64,000 bases of DNA from Bacteroidia bacterium. Its GTDB lineage: Bacteria > Bacteroidota > Bacteroidia > UKL13-3. The notes under the pieces are model-generated. The model worked only from the letters and a program-made list of their open reading frames with translations. It searched no databases and was not told where the DNA came from. The position numbers and the translations under genes were made by a program. This document shows, piece by piece, positions 20,163 to 28,554 of the stretch (its first letter is position 1; each line of letters begins with the position of its first letter). The stretch covers positions 1-64,000 of the forward strand of contig JAIOYZ010000006.1 in assembly GCA_021740845.1 (NCBI GenBank). Reading direction: 5' to 3'.

Positions 20163-20786
20163 CTATGAGCAAGTTACAATTTTTATTTCAATTGATTGAG
20201 GAAAACCTAAGCTTTGTATGGATTCTAAAACTTGAGCTTTCTGAGAAGGTGGAATATCCATGGTAATGCCATGCATTTCTTGTTGGATATCGGGATAAAA
20301 TTTTAGTTGGTAGTGTTTACATATTCTAATTATCTCATGTTGTTTTTCAAAATCACAAGGCTGAAACACTTGTTCTAACAACCTCATTTCTTTTTGTTGG
20401 TTCAAACCAATTGCAGCTCTTGCAGATTCTCCATAAGCATGAATTAATCCTGGAACACCTAATAATTTTCCACCAAAATAACGAACAACAGCCACCAATG
20501 TAAAGCTTAATTTCTTTTCTACAATGGCTCGTAAAATGGGTCTACCAGCCGAACCACTTGGCTCTCTATCGTCGGAACTTTTCTCAAATTCAGCATTGTA
20601 ACCCAATACAAAAGCCCAACAAACATGAGCCGCAGAAAAGTGTTCTTTTCTAATTAATTTCAAATGCTCTTTTGCATCTTCTTCGCTTAAAACCGGAATT
20701 GCAAAAGACAAAAATTTGCTGCCTTTATCCTTGAACTCACCCTCCGAAGATTGAGAAATAGTTTGAAAGGTATCTGGCAAACTCAT
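20163..20786 (-). CDS. YigZ/IMPACT family protein (UPF0029)
   Basis: This 207-residue cytoplasmic protein carries the family signature DREPSGSAGRPIL in the N-terminal UPF0029 domain, followed by AVVRYFGGKLLGVPGL and a smaller C-terminal DUF1949-like domain. Relatives include E. coli YigZ and eukaryotic IMPACT, a regulator of Gcn2; the bacterial role is poorly defined. It overlaps the upstream transporter gene by four bases and ends one base before the metalloprotease, so it is co-transcribed with both. One GGTTCAAACC copy lies inside the gene (20399-20408). Confidence 0.9.
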   Translation of the reverse strand: MSLPDTFQTISQSSEGEFKDKGSKFLSFAIPVLSEEDAKEHLKLIRKEHFSAAHVCWAFVLGYNAEFEKSSDDREPSGSAGRPILRAIVEKKLSFTLVAVVRYFGGKLLGVPGLIHAYGESARAAIGLNQQKEMRLLEQVFQPCDFEKQHEIIRICKHYQLKFYPDIQQEMHGITMDIPPSQKAQVLESIQSLGFPQSIEIKIVTCS

Positions 20787-21643
20787 GAAAATGAAATTAG
20801 AATAATAGCTAAAAACGCTAACCCTAAACCCAACATATTTTGCTTGTTGAGTTTCTCTTTAAAAAACCAATAAGCCAATAAAGTTGAGAGTGCAACTATG
20901 CCAATATTATTAAGTGGAAATATATAAGTGGCATCAAAAGCACCCAAGGTTTCAACCAGAAAATACATGCTAAAATAATTGGGAATGCCTAATAAAACTC
21001 CCCATAATAAAGAATGAGAAGAAAGTTTTATACCACCTCTAAAATAGGAAACCAACAAAATTAAAACACCCAAAACAAAAGCAAAAAAGAAAGATGTGGT
21101 TACTAAATCGTCTGCTGAATATGCTGGAATAAAAGAATGTTCCATAAATTTTAAGAGTGTATCAATACTGCCACTTCCTGCAAATACAATTATGGGTAAA
21201 ACAAGTAAACTTAATGATGCAGAAGCTTCTCCAGATTCTTTTCTACTGATAAAATATACAGCAAAAAGTGAAAGGAAAATTCCAATTATTTTGAGAAATC
21301 CTAAGTTTTCGTTGTAGAAAAAATAGGCCACCAAAACAGGAATTACAACCGAAAGCTTGGCAGCAACCATGCTAGTAGAAACGCTTATTTTTTGGGCAGT
21401 TAAGGCAATTGCATAAAAAATACTGATAAACAAGGAACCCAGTAAAAACGCCCAAATGAGCCAATCTGCTTGCCACAATTCTGCCGAATAAAGTGGGTGT
21501 TTGGCAAATAAGGTACCGATGATGGAACAAGTTAAATAATTAGCAATAATTGCCTGAAACGTCACCACATTCTTTATCTCGAATAGTTTGAAAAAACTAA
21601 CCGTTATGGATGAAAACAAAATACTGAGTAAAAGAAATATCAT
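20783..21643 (-). CDS. EamA/DMT superfamily membrane transporter
   Basis: This 286-residue, very hydrophobic protein has about ten predicted transmembrane segments arranged as two EamA halves. The halves show the typical internal similarity (first-half end VAYFFYNENLGFLKIIGIFLS; second-half end LAYWFFKEKLNKQNMLG). Members of this family export amino acids, nucleobases or other metabolites; the substrate cannot be read from sequence. It overlaps ribD and the yigZ-like gene by four bases each, so all three are translationally coupled. A link to riboflavin precursors is possible but is only inferred from position. Confidence 0.85.
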   Translation of the reverse strand: MIFLLLSILFSSITVSFFKLFEIKNVVTFQAIIANYLTCSIIGTLFAKHPLYSAELWQADWLIWAFLLGSLFISIFYAIALTAQKISVSTSMVAAKLSVVIPVLVAYFFYNENLGFLKIIGIFLSLFAVYFISRKESGEASASLSLLVLPIIVFAGSGSIDTLLKFMEHSFIPAYSADDLVTTSFFFAFVLGVLILLVSYFRGGIKLSSHSLLWGVLLGIPNYFSMYFLVETLGAFDATYIFPLNNIGIVALSTLLAYWFFKEKLNKQNMLGLGLAFLAIILISFS

Positions 21644-22689
21644 GCGTTTATATATTGAGTCATTTTCATTTGGTCAATGGTTTCAACTTGATTGATTTTT
21701 CCAGAAATATAGGGCGCTTTAATTCCATTCGAAATGGATTTAGGCGCATAAAACACAATTGCCTCATCCCATAAATTATTTTCAATTATGGTGTTTAATA
21801 ATTGAGCTCCACCTTCCACTACAATGCTTTGAATTTTCCTTATATGCAATTCATCCAACATCTGTTTGAACCAATTTCCAGAAAAATCCAATTGGATATA
21901 CTCTGTATTTCCATCTGCTTCATTTTTGCTAGCGTTCAAAACGAAAGTTCTTTGAGATTGATCCAATAACTTTAATGTTTTGGGCAGACGAAGGTGCTGA
22001 TCTAAAACTATCCTTGCAGGCGCTCTGCCTTCCCAGGCGCGGTTGTTGAGAGCAGGATTATCTGTAAGAGCAGTATTTGTGGCAACCATTATGGCATCTT
22101 CTTGGGTACGCCATTTGTGTACTAATTTTTGAACCAAAAAACCTGTGATATGTCTTTCTTCTTCAAATTGCTCGGGAGACATTTTTCTTGCATCTGGAGA
22201 TAAATATCCATTGAAAGTTTGCGCCCATTTTAGAATCACATAAGGTCGATTTTTCTCTATTGAAGTAAGAAACCTTTTGTTTAATTCAATGCCTTCTTTT
22301 TCTAAAACACCAATCTCCACTTCAACGCCAGCTGCCTTTAATAGCTCCACTCCTTTTCCTGCAACTAAAGGATTTGGATCAAGGCAAGCAATAACTACTT
22401 TCTTGATTTTCTTTTCTATAATTAAGTTAGCACATGGTGGTGTTTTACCAAAATGCGCACAAGGTTCTAAGTTTACATAAAGTGTAGAAAGTGGCAGCAA
22501 ATCTGGGTTCTTTACAGAATTAATGGCATTTACTTCGGCATGGTTTGAACCAAATTTTTGATGCCAACCTTCACCGATTATTTTATTATCGTATACCAAA
22601 ACAGAACCAACCATCGGATTGGGCGCCACATTTCCTGCACCCAACCTGGCCAATTCAAAACAACGGTGCATCCAAATTTCCTGATTCAT
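21640..22689 (-). CDS. ribD: Bifunctional riboflavin biosynthesis protein RibD (deaminase/reductase)
   Basis: RibD performs the second and third steps of riboflavin synthesis: deamination of the pyrimidine ring, then NADPH-dependent reduction of the ribose side chain. The N-terminal cytidine-deaminase-like domain has H50-A-E52, P76-C77 and C86, the complete zinc site. The C-terminal half carries the reductase domain (PYVILKWAQTFNGYLS near 148-163; VVEGGAQLLNTIIE). Length (349) is normal. It is the first gene of the minus cluster with the transporter, yigZ-like and protease genes. A GGTTTGAACC copy (22542-22551) lies in the deaminase part beside the zinc-site codons. Confidence 0.95.
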   Translation of the reverse strand: MNQEIWMHRCFELARLGAGNVAPNPMVGSVLVYDNKIIGEGWHQKFGSNHAEVNAINSVKNPDLLPLSTLYVNLEPCAHFGKTPPCANLIIEKKIKKVVIACLDPNPLVAGKGVELLKAAGVEVEIGVLEKEGIELNKRFLTSIEKNRPYVILKWAQTFNGYLSPDARKMSPEQFEEERHITGFLVQKLVHKWRTQEDAIMVATNTALTDNPALNNRAWEGRAPARIVLDQHLRLPKTLKLLDQSQRTFVLNASKNEADGNTEYIQLDFSGNWFKQMLDELHIRKIQSIVVEGGAQLLNTIIENNLWDEAIVFYAPKSISNGIKAPYISGKINQVETIDQMKMTQYINA

Positions 22690-22724
22690 TGCTTGCGAAT
22701 TTACTATTTGCAGGTAGAATAAAA

Positions 22725-22764
22725 AGGCAAAAAAAAGAGGCCACCTTTATAGGATAGCCTCTTT
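22725..22764 (-). terminator. Rho-independent terminator of pruA
   Basis: An 8-bp stem AAAGAGGC (22734-22741) pairs with GCCTCTTT (22757-22764) across a 15-base loop. On the minus strand it is followed by a T run, 20 bases past the pruA stop. Confidence 0.87.
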
Positions 22765-22784
22765 AATAAAGAAAGAGAGAATGC

Positions 22785-24413
22785 TTATGCTTCTTTCATA
22801 AAATCGTATTCATATCTGTGCGGTGGCACAAAAGTTTCTTTAATGGTTCTTAAACTAACCCAACGCATTAAATTAATCATAGCACCTGCTTTATCATTGG
22901 TACCACTAGCTCTAGCGCCACCAAATGGCTGCTGACCAACAACTGCACCAGTTGGTTTATCGTTGATATAAAAATTACCCGCAGAGTTTCTTAATTTCCA
23001 AGTTGCCAATTCAATAGCATATCTGTCTTGAGAAAGAACGGCACCAGTTAAGGCATATTCTGAAGTGCTATCCAATAAATCTAAAGTAGCTTCAAAATCA
23101 TTTTCTGGGTAAACGTATAAAGTTAAAACTGGTCCAAACAATTCTTCACACATGGTAGTGTATTTTGGATTGCTGGTAACAATAATAGTTGGATCGATAA
23201 ACCAACCTTTTGATTTATCATAAGTACCACCTGCAATAATTTCGCAGCTAGCGTCTTTCTTAGCACCTTCAATATAATTCACCAATTTATCAAATGATTT
23301 TTCATCGATAACGGCGTTTACAAAATTGCGGAAATCTTCTACAGGACCAATGCTAAAGGTTTTCATTTCAGAAACTAATTTACCTTTAACCTCTTCCCAC
23401 ATATTAGAAGGAATATAAGCTCTAGAAGCTGCAGAACATTTTTGACCTTGGTATTCAAATGAACCACGCAATAAAGCTGTAACTACGGCATTAACATCTG
23501 CAGATTTATGCGCAATAATAAAATCCTTTCCACCTGTTTCACCAACAATTCTAGGGTATGTTTTATACCTATGAATATTGTTTCCAATGGTTTTCCAAAT
23601 GCTTTGGAATACAGCAGTAGAGCCAGTAAAGTGAATACCAGCAAAATCTGGATGACTAAAAATTACTTCGGCAGCAACAGGGCCACTAGGATAAATTAAA
23701 TTGATAACACCAGCAGGAACGCCAGCTTCAATAAATATTTCCATTAATACATTGGCTGAATAAACTTGTGTATTACTAGGTTTCCAAACCACTACATTTC
23801 CCATCATAGCTGCAGAAGCTGGTAAATTACCGGCAATAGCAGTAAAGTTAAATGGAGTTAATGCATAAACAAAACCTTCTAAAGGTCTGTATTCAATTCT
23901 ATTCCAAATCCCTTTTGCAGATTGTGGCTGTTCAGCATAAATCTGGCTCATGAAATACACATTGAAACGCAAAAAATCAATAATTTCACAGGCACTATCA
24001 ATTTCTGCTTGGTAAGCATTTTTGCTCTGACCAACCATGGTTGCTGCATTTAATTTGGCACGGTATGGACCAGCTATTAATTCAGCAGCTTTTAAGAAAA
24101 TTGCAGCTCTTTGTTCCCAGCTGAGTGCTTCCCATTTTGGCTTAGCAGCTAAGGCAGCGTCAATTGCTTGGGTAACATGGGAGGCATCGCTTACATGAAA
24201 TTTCCCTAATAAATGCTGATGATCATGCGGTGGACGAAGGTCCATGGTATTGCCAGATTTAATTTCTGCTCCACCAATATACATGGGTATATCTAAAACT
24301 TTGCTTCTCGCCTCTTCAATTGCTTCTTTAAGAGCTTTGCGTTCTGCGCTTCCAGGAGCATAATTTAAAACCGGTTCATTCACCGGCACAGGTACTTTAA
24401 AAAAACCGTTCAT
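22785..24413 (-). CDS. pruA: L-glutamate gamma-semialdehyde dehydrogenase (1-pyrroline-5-carboxylate dehydrogenase)
   Basis: The enzyme oxidises glutamate semialdehyde, formed from proline, to glutamate with NAD+. The 542-residue length and N-terminal sequence fit the long PruA class. The general-base glutamate is E292 in VGETGGKDF and the catalytic cysteine is C326 in YQGQKCSAASR. The cofactor region includes FTGSTAVF, and PFGGARASGTNDKAG near the end is characteristic of PruA. It is transcribed alone, from a good TATCTTTG promoter to a strong terminator. No putA or prodh gene is nearby. Confidence 0.95.
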   Translation of the reverse strand: MNGFFKVPVPVNEPVLNYAPGSAERKALKEAIEEARSKVLDIPMYIGGAEIKSGNTMDLRPPHDHQHLLGKFHVSDASHVTQAIDAALAAKPKWEALSWEQRAAIFLKAAELIAGPYRAKLNAATMVGQSKNAYQAEIDSACEIIDFLRFNVYFMSQIYAEQPQSAKGIWNRIEYRPLEGFVYALTPFNFTAIAGNLPASAAMMGNVVVWKPSNTQVYSANVLMEIFIEAGVPAGVINLIYPSGPVAAEVIFSHPDFAGIHFTGSTAVFQSIWKTIGNNIHRYKTYPRIVGETGGKDFIIAHKSADVNAVVTALLRGSFEYQGQKCSAASRAYIPSNMWEEVKGKLVSEMKTFSIGPVEDFRNFVNAVIDEKSFDKLVNYIEGAKKDASCEIIAGGTYDKSKGWFIDPTIIVTSNPKYTTMCEELFGPVLTLYVYPENDFEATLDLLDSTSEYALTGAVLSQDRYAIELATWKLRNSAGNFYINDKPTGAVVGQQPFGGARASGTNDKAGAMINLMRWVSLRTIKETFVPPHRYEYDFMKEA

Positions 24414-24443
24414 AATTTTTGATTAGCTTGATAAATGAGGCCT

Positions 24444-24477
24444 CAAAGATAGGCACTCCATTTAGAATTTAATCAAA
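24444..24477 (-). promoter_or_regulatory. pruA promoter (TTTG -33, TATCTTTG -7)
   Basis: On the minus strand TATCTTTG (24451-24444) matches TAnnTTTG. A TTTG at 24477-24474 lies 22 bases upstream, close to the usual Bacteroidota spacing. It predicts a leader of about 25 bases before the ATG at 24413. Confidence 0.62.
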
Positions 24478-24497
24478 CAAAATCAATTTATTTCAGT

Positions 24498-24513
24498 TTT
24501 GGTTCGAACCAAA
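24498..24513. repeat. 16-bp perfect palindrome containing GGTTCGAACC
   Basis: TTTGGTTCGAACCAAA lies between the serine hydrolase and pruA, about 20 bases upstream of the pruA -33 element. That position is also suitable for a regulator. Confidence 0.8.
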
Positions 24514-24605
24514 TAAAGCCGTGAGGATTATTTTTTTATTCAAAAAATATTACAAAAAATCAACTTACCTAACAGCATTTTCCACATTTCAAATTTTTAA
24601 AACCA

Positions 24606-25646
24606 CTATTCTGAAAAGACAGATTGTACTTTTTTGTTATTGCACTGAATATCTACTTGTTCATAGGTAATTTCAGCTAAGTCGTGGATAATTTTCTCCT
24701 TAACTTCTAGGCTTGCACCGCGAGTCATAACTCCCAAAAGGAAAGGTTTTTTAGGGTAATAAACCAAGGCAAAGTGATGCAATTGGTCGGATTTCAACTT
24801 ATCACTTCCTGGAACATGTTCATCCCTTTTTCCATATTTATGGGCTATCACAATATTACTAGGAATGCCAGAACGAATGCCTTTTTTATATCTAGACTGA
24901 GACAATAAAGCAAGTGCTTTTTGAGACATTTCTTTACTTAAATAAGATGCATTGTAAATTATCCTAAACATTGCTGCATAAGATTTAACGGTAACAAAAT
25001 TGGACTTTTCATCGTACTGCTTTTCAATTTTGATATTCATTTCTTTTAAAGTTTGCTCAACGGCATCCTCCCCCAAAAAATTCAATAAAATTAAACTAGC
25101 GGCATTATCAGAATAACAAATCATTTGATTCAACAAATCCTCTGTGGTATAGAATTTCCCATCTTCTTTTGGAAAGCCGCTTTCCTCCTCTATTCCTTCA
25201 ACATTCTTTTTGTAGAAGGTTAATCCCTTAGAAAAAATTCCAGGATCTTTTTCTGCTCTTTTAAGAAAGGTAATAAGAACAGGTAATTTAAATAAACTAG
25301 CAGGACTAAATTTCTCTCTCTCATTAATCCCAATCCACAATCCATTATTTAAATCTCTAAAATAATAGGATACAAATAACCCCGGATTATTCTTCTTAAC
25401 TTTTTCGATATAGGCATCAATTTGTGGCTTGAAAGTACTCAATTCACCATTCTCCATTCCCAATTTTTCAATGCAAGGAGTTAAAGGGTTTATTAATGGG
25501 TAGGTCTGAATTCCAATGGAGGTTTCATTGGTAGTTTCCATTTTCTTCTTTTCATTTTTTGAGGATGATTTTGGCATGAAGTAACCAAGTAAAAAAACCA
25601 AAACAAGAACAACAAATCCTAAGACATAAAATAATTTTTTACTCAT
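24606..25646 (-). CDS. Membrane-anchored class A beta-lactamase-like serine hydrolase
   Basis: This 346-residue protein has an uncleaved-looking N-terminal hydrophobic anchor (residues 5-23), placing the enzyme outside the inner membrane. Active-site elements of the penicillin-recognising serine family are visible: S117-L-F-K120 (SxxK), S179-D-N181 (SDN), and HKYGKRDEH where the third motif KTG would be. This is the PF13354-type family, which includes both beta-lactamases and enzymes of unknown substrate. The KYG variant and the long insert between motifs (NVEGIEEESGFPKEDG) weaken the case for antibiotic hydrolysis. A cell-wall or peptide-ester role is equally possible. It is monocistronic, with no clear terminator. 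Confidence 0.8.
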   Translation of the reverse strand: MSKKLFYVLGFVVLVLVFLLGYFMPKSSSKNEKKKMETTNETSIGIQTYPLINPLTPCIEKLGMENGELSTFKPQIDAYIEKVKKNNPGLFVSYYFRDLNNGLWIGINEREKFSPASLFKLPVLITFLKRAEKDPGIFSKGLTFYKKNVEGIEEESGFPKEDGKFYTTEDLLNQMICYSDNAASLILLNFLGEDAVEQTLKEMNIKIEKQYDEKSNFVTVKSYAAMFRIIYNASYLSKEMSQKALALLSQSRYKKGIRSGIPSNIVIAHKYGKRDEHVPGSDKLKSDQLHHFALVYYPKKPFLLGVMTRGASLEVKEKIIHDLAEITYEQVDIQCNNKKVQSVFSE

Positions 25647-25855
25647 AATTTTCCTTTAAGACAGGCACTAAAATATCGGTTTTATTCAATATTAACAGCC
25701 CCTTACAGACTTATTAAGAAAATCCTTAGAGTTATTAAAATAGCTTTTAAAATCCACTTTTTTAGAAACACTTACCATCAAGACTATATAAAATAATTAA
25801 GCCTATTTTTATGCGAGGTAAATTCTATTTTTATTCAAAAAAAATAGAAAAAAAA

Positions 25856-26509
25856 CTAAAACAATTGGTTCAAACCACTAGATTTTATTGAAACAGGTTC
25901 TTTTTTTACAGGATGTACAAAAGATAACTCAACCGATTGCAATGCAATTGAGCCATCCGTAAACGCCTTTCTTGCTCCATATTTTAGGTCTCCAGCAATT
26001 GGGCAACCAATAGCAGACAACTGTGCACGAATCTGATGCTTTCTGCCTGTTAATAATTCAATCCGAAGAAGAGTTAATCCTGCAATGCGTTTTATTATTT
26101 GATATTTAAGCATAGCCTTATCTGCTTGCTTAACTTCTGAAGTAAATGCTTTAGTAAAATTTTTATGTTCGTCTCTACGCAACCAATGAGTTATTAAATC
26201 AGAATCTTTAGGAGGTACATTTTCTACCCAAACTTCATAGAACTTTTTCACTTCCCTATCATGAAACATTTCATTCATGCGAGTAAGCGCTTTTGTTGTT
26301 CTGGCAAATAATACCACACCACTTACAGGCATATCCAAACGGTGAATTACCCCCAAGAAAACTTCACCCGGTTTTTGATATTTCTCCTTTAAATAGGCTT
26401 TTACTTCCTCCTCCAAAGATATGGGCTTGTGTGGCTCGGGCTGAACCGTTTGGCCTGATTTCTTGTGTGCCGAAATAAGGTGATTGTCTTCGAAAAGTAT
26501 TTTAACCAT
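25856..26509 (-). CDS. RluA-family pseudouridine synthase
   Basis: This enzyme converts uridine to pseudouridine in rRNA or tRNA. The catalytic aspartate sits in GVIHRLDMPVSG (motif II; D59 from this start). TGRKHQIRAQLSAIGCPIAGD is the conserved C-terminal motif III. There is no N-terminal S4 domain, so the protein is a short single-domain type (217 residues) like TruC or RluA. The substrate base cannot be assigned. The reading frame extends to a TTG at 26524, but the ATG at 26509 fits the family start (MVKILFEDNHLI) better. It lies 27 bases after panB on the same strand and is probably co-transcribed. Confidence 0.9.
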   Translation of the reverse strand: MVKILFEDNHLISAHKKSGQTVQPEPHKPISLEEEVKAYLKEKYQKPGEVFLGVIHRLDMPVSGVVLFARTTKALTRMNEMFHDREVKKFYEVWVENVPPKDSDLITHWLRRDEHKNFTKAFTSEVKQADKAMLKYQIIKRIAGLTLLRIELLTGRKHQIRAQLSAIGCPIAGDLKYGARKAFTDGSIALQSVELSFVHPVKKEPVSIKSSGLNQLF

Positions 26510-26536
26510 TGAAATTATGGACAAAGGAAACCAAAA

Positions 26537-27352
26537 TTAGTATTGCTCCTTCTCATTCGGAAAATCAACGGCCTTTACATCTTCCACATATTTTTCTACT
26601 GCTCCCTTTATTTCATCAAATAAATTTAAGTAACGACGTAAAAATTTAGGTGAAAAATCTTTGTTAATTCCCAACATATCATGACTAACCAAAACTTGTC
26701 CATCTACATCCGGACCAGCACCAATTCCTATGATTGGAATTTTAACCATTTGTGCAACCTGCTTTGCCAATTGGGAAGGGATTTTTTCGAGAACAATAGC
26801 AAAACAACCTGCTTCTTCAAGTAAGCGAGCATCGTGCAATAATTTATTGGCTTCTTCCTCTTCCTTAGCTCTCACTTCATAAGTTCCAAATTTATAAATA
26901 CTTTGAGGCGTTAATCCCAAATGCCCCATAACAGGTATTCCTGCAGTTAGGATTCTTCTTATGGATTCAACTACTTCTTCGCCACCTTCTAATTTAACGG
27001 CATGAGCTTCGGCTTCTTTCATAATTCTAATAGAAGAATTAAGCGCCTCCTTAGAGTTTCCTTGGTATGAACCAAAAGGCAAATCCACAACCACTAAAGA
27101 ACGATTAACAGCTCTGATAACAGACGCTGCGTGAGAAATCATCTCATCTAAGGTTATAGGCAAGGTTGTTTCATGTCCGTGCATCACATTACTCGCTGAG
27201 TCGCCAACCAACAAAACATCCACTTTTGCGGCATCAAAAATCTTTGCCATGCTATAATCGTACGCCGTAAGCATGCTGATTTTCTCTCCTCGCATTTTCA
27301 TTTCTGTAAGGGTATGCGTAGTAACCTTTTTAACTTCTTTATAGGTGCTCAT
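26537..27352 (-). CDS. panB: 3-methyl-2-oxobutanoate hydroxymethyltransferase (ketopantoate)
   Basis: PanB makes ketopantoate from 2-oxoisovalerate and methylene-tetrahydrofolate, the first committed step to pantothenate and coenzyme A. Family motifs are intact: [17 protein letters not shown] near the N-terminus, [39 protein letters not shown], and [21 protein letters not shown]. Length (271) is normal. It leads a two-gene transcript with the pseudouridine synthase, from a TACCTTTG promoter 19 bases upstream of the ATG. No other pan gene is nearby. Confidence 0.96.
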   Translation of the reverse strand: MSTYKEVKKVTTHTLTEMKMRGEKISMLTAYDYSMAKIFDAAKVDVLLVGDSASNVMHGHETTLPITLDEMISHAASVIRAVNRSLVVVDLPFGSYQGNSKEALNSSIRIMKEAEAHAVKLEGGEEVVESIRRILTAGIPVMGHLGLTPQSIYKFGTYEVRAKEEEEANKLLHDARLLEEAGCFAIVLEKIPSQLAKQVAQMVKIPIIGIGAGPDVDGQVLVSHDMLGINKDFSPKFLRRYLNLFDEIKGAVEKYVEDVKAVDFPNEKEQY

Positions 27353-27371
27353 TCCAAAAAAAATAGAAATT

Positions 27372-27379
27372 CAAAGGTA
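27372..27379 (-). promoter_or_regulatory. panB -7 box
   Basis: The minus strand reads TACCTTTG, an exact TAnnTTTG, ending 19 bases before the panB ATG. The predicted leader is about 14 bases. Confidence 0.58.
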
Positions 27380-27455
27380 AACATAAAACCCAAAATCAAA
27401 TTTGATTGACTAACTATTTTTGAAGACTATAAAAATTAAGTTTACTTTGCACACA

Positions 27456-28412
27456 ATGAATTTGAAAAACCTATTAGGAGTCATGCTGTTAACCAGCCTT
27501 TTTGCATGCAAAAACGATATCGACATCAATGCACCCTATAAAGATGTAGCCATTGTTTATGGCTTTTTAGACCAAAATCAAGGTACTCAATACATCCGTA
27601 TTGAGAAATTATACCAAAATTCTAGCACACAAACCACAGCTGAAGGAGCTCAATATCCAGATTCTTTGTATTTTGATTCCTTGTATGTGAAAATAACAAA
27701 TTTGGCTACAAATACCGTTTACATTTGCCAACCAATTGATACTATTGCTAAAGATTCTGGATTCTTTAGTTCTGGAAAAAACACTCTATATTCAACCAAG
27801 CTACCTAAAAATGATGGTGCTTCTGAGGTTTACGAATTAGATATTTACTACCCTAAAAAGGACATTCATTTTAAAGGAAAAACCACTGTAGTAAAAGATG
27901 CATTTATTCCTGTTAGAAATATCAGTTTAAAACTATTACCTGCCAATCACGTTTTTGTTTATAAATTTACAACTGCTCGTAATGCATATATGTATGATTT
28001 AACAATAAGGTATCAGTACAAAGAAGTTAGTATTACCGATACAAGTGAATCTGTGATAAAAAATGTAGATTATTCAGTTGCTAAAACTAAAGAATTCCAA
28101 CCTGGAAAAGAATACACAAGCGTAATTGCTAGCAGCACTTATATTGATTTCCTAAGATCGGAAATAAAACAAGATGATTCAAAGAAAAGGTTTACCGTTG
28201 GAATGAGTTATATTGCATATGGGGGCTCCAAAGAATTTCAATACATGATTGACTTAAGCAAACCCAATTTATCAATTGTTCAGAAAAACACCACCTATTC
28301 AAATATTGAAAATGGAATAGGAATATTCTCAAGTAGAAATTACATGGAAGCACCCATGACAATTGACCCCTTCACTATTGATTTATTGAAACAAGAGCTT
28401 CCTAACTTCTAA
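27456..28412 (+). CDS. Outer-membrane-type lipoprotein, DUF4249-like
   Basis: This protein has a lipoprotein signal peptide (LLGVMLLTSLFAC, lipobox LFAC with Cys near residue 18), so it is lipidated and probably outer-membrane associated. The mature part (about 300 residues) looks like the DUF4249 family, proteins often found near TonB-dependent receptors. The typical opening DINAPYKDVAIVYGFLD is followed by a beta-rich body. No receptor gene is adjacent here. The reading frame extends to a TTG at 27420, but the ATG at 27456 gives a proper signal peptide. A TTACTTTG box ends six bases before that ATG. Function unknown. Confidence 0.8.
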   Translation: MNLKNLLGVMLLTSLFACKNDIDINAPYKDVAIVYGFLDQNQGTQYIRIEKLYQNSSTQTTAEGAQYPDSLYFDSLYVKITNLATNTVYICQPIDTIAKDSGFFSSGKNTLYSTKLPKNDGASEVYELDIYYPKKDIHFKGKTTVVKDAFIPVRNISLKLLPANHVFVYKFTTARNAYMYDLTIRYQYKEVSITDTSESVIKNVDYSVAKTKEFQPGKEYTSVIASSTYIDFLRSEIKQDDSKKRFTVGMSYIAYGGSKEFQYMIDLSKPNLSIVQKNTTYSNIENGIGIFSSRNYMEAPMTIDPFTIDLLKQELPNF

Positions 28413-28431
28413 GTAAAACTGCCATTTTAAA

Positions 28432-28446
28432 CTGACATTGGGTCAG
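28432..28446. promoter_or_regulatory. Inverted repeat CTGAC-N5-GTCAG upstream of dnaK
   Basis: This perfect 5+5 bp inverted repeat is centred about 96 bases before the transcription start predicted from the sigma-54 element. A further GTCAG lies at 28475-28479. It could be an activator site or a weak hairpin at the end of the lipoprotein transcript. Confidence 0.4.
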
Positions 28447-28454
28447 AAATATTC

Positions 28455-28464
28455 GGTTTGAACC
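28455..28464. repeat. GGTTTGAACC motif copy upstream of dnaK
   Basis: The copy sits in a wider near-palindrome TCGGTTTGAACCGA (28453-28466) between the lipoprotein gene and dnaK. Its centre lies about 75 bases before the predicted dnaK start of transcription. Confidence 0.8.
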
Positions 28465-28507
28465 GATAAAACATGTCAGAAAAAGCTCAAATATGCCATA
28501 ATTCCAA

Positions 28508-28524
28508 TTGGCACTTTCATTGCT
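28508..28524 (+). promoter_or_regulatory. Sigma-54-type -24/-12 promoter for dnaK
   Basis: TTGGCAC, five bases, then TTGCT matches the RpoN consensus YTGGCAC-N5-TTGCW, with the invariant GG (28510-28511) and GC (28522-28523) exactly 12 bases apart. The transcription start would be about 28535, some 20 bases before the dnaK ATG. No TAnnTTTG box was seen at a comparable position. An RpoN gene would have to exist elsewhere in the genome. Confidence 0.65.
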
Positions 28525-28554
28525 AAATAGAGGCAAAGAAGAAATTAATATATT

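Noticed and set aside
28508-28527. CIRCE heat-shock operator before dnaK
   Set aside because: TTGGCAC...TGCTAA resembles half of CIRCE, but the required TTAGCACTC-N9-GAGTGCTAA arms are absent, while the sigma-54 consensus is met exactly.
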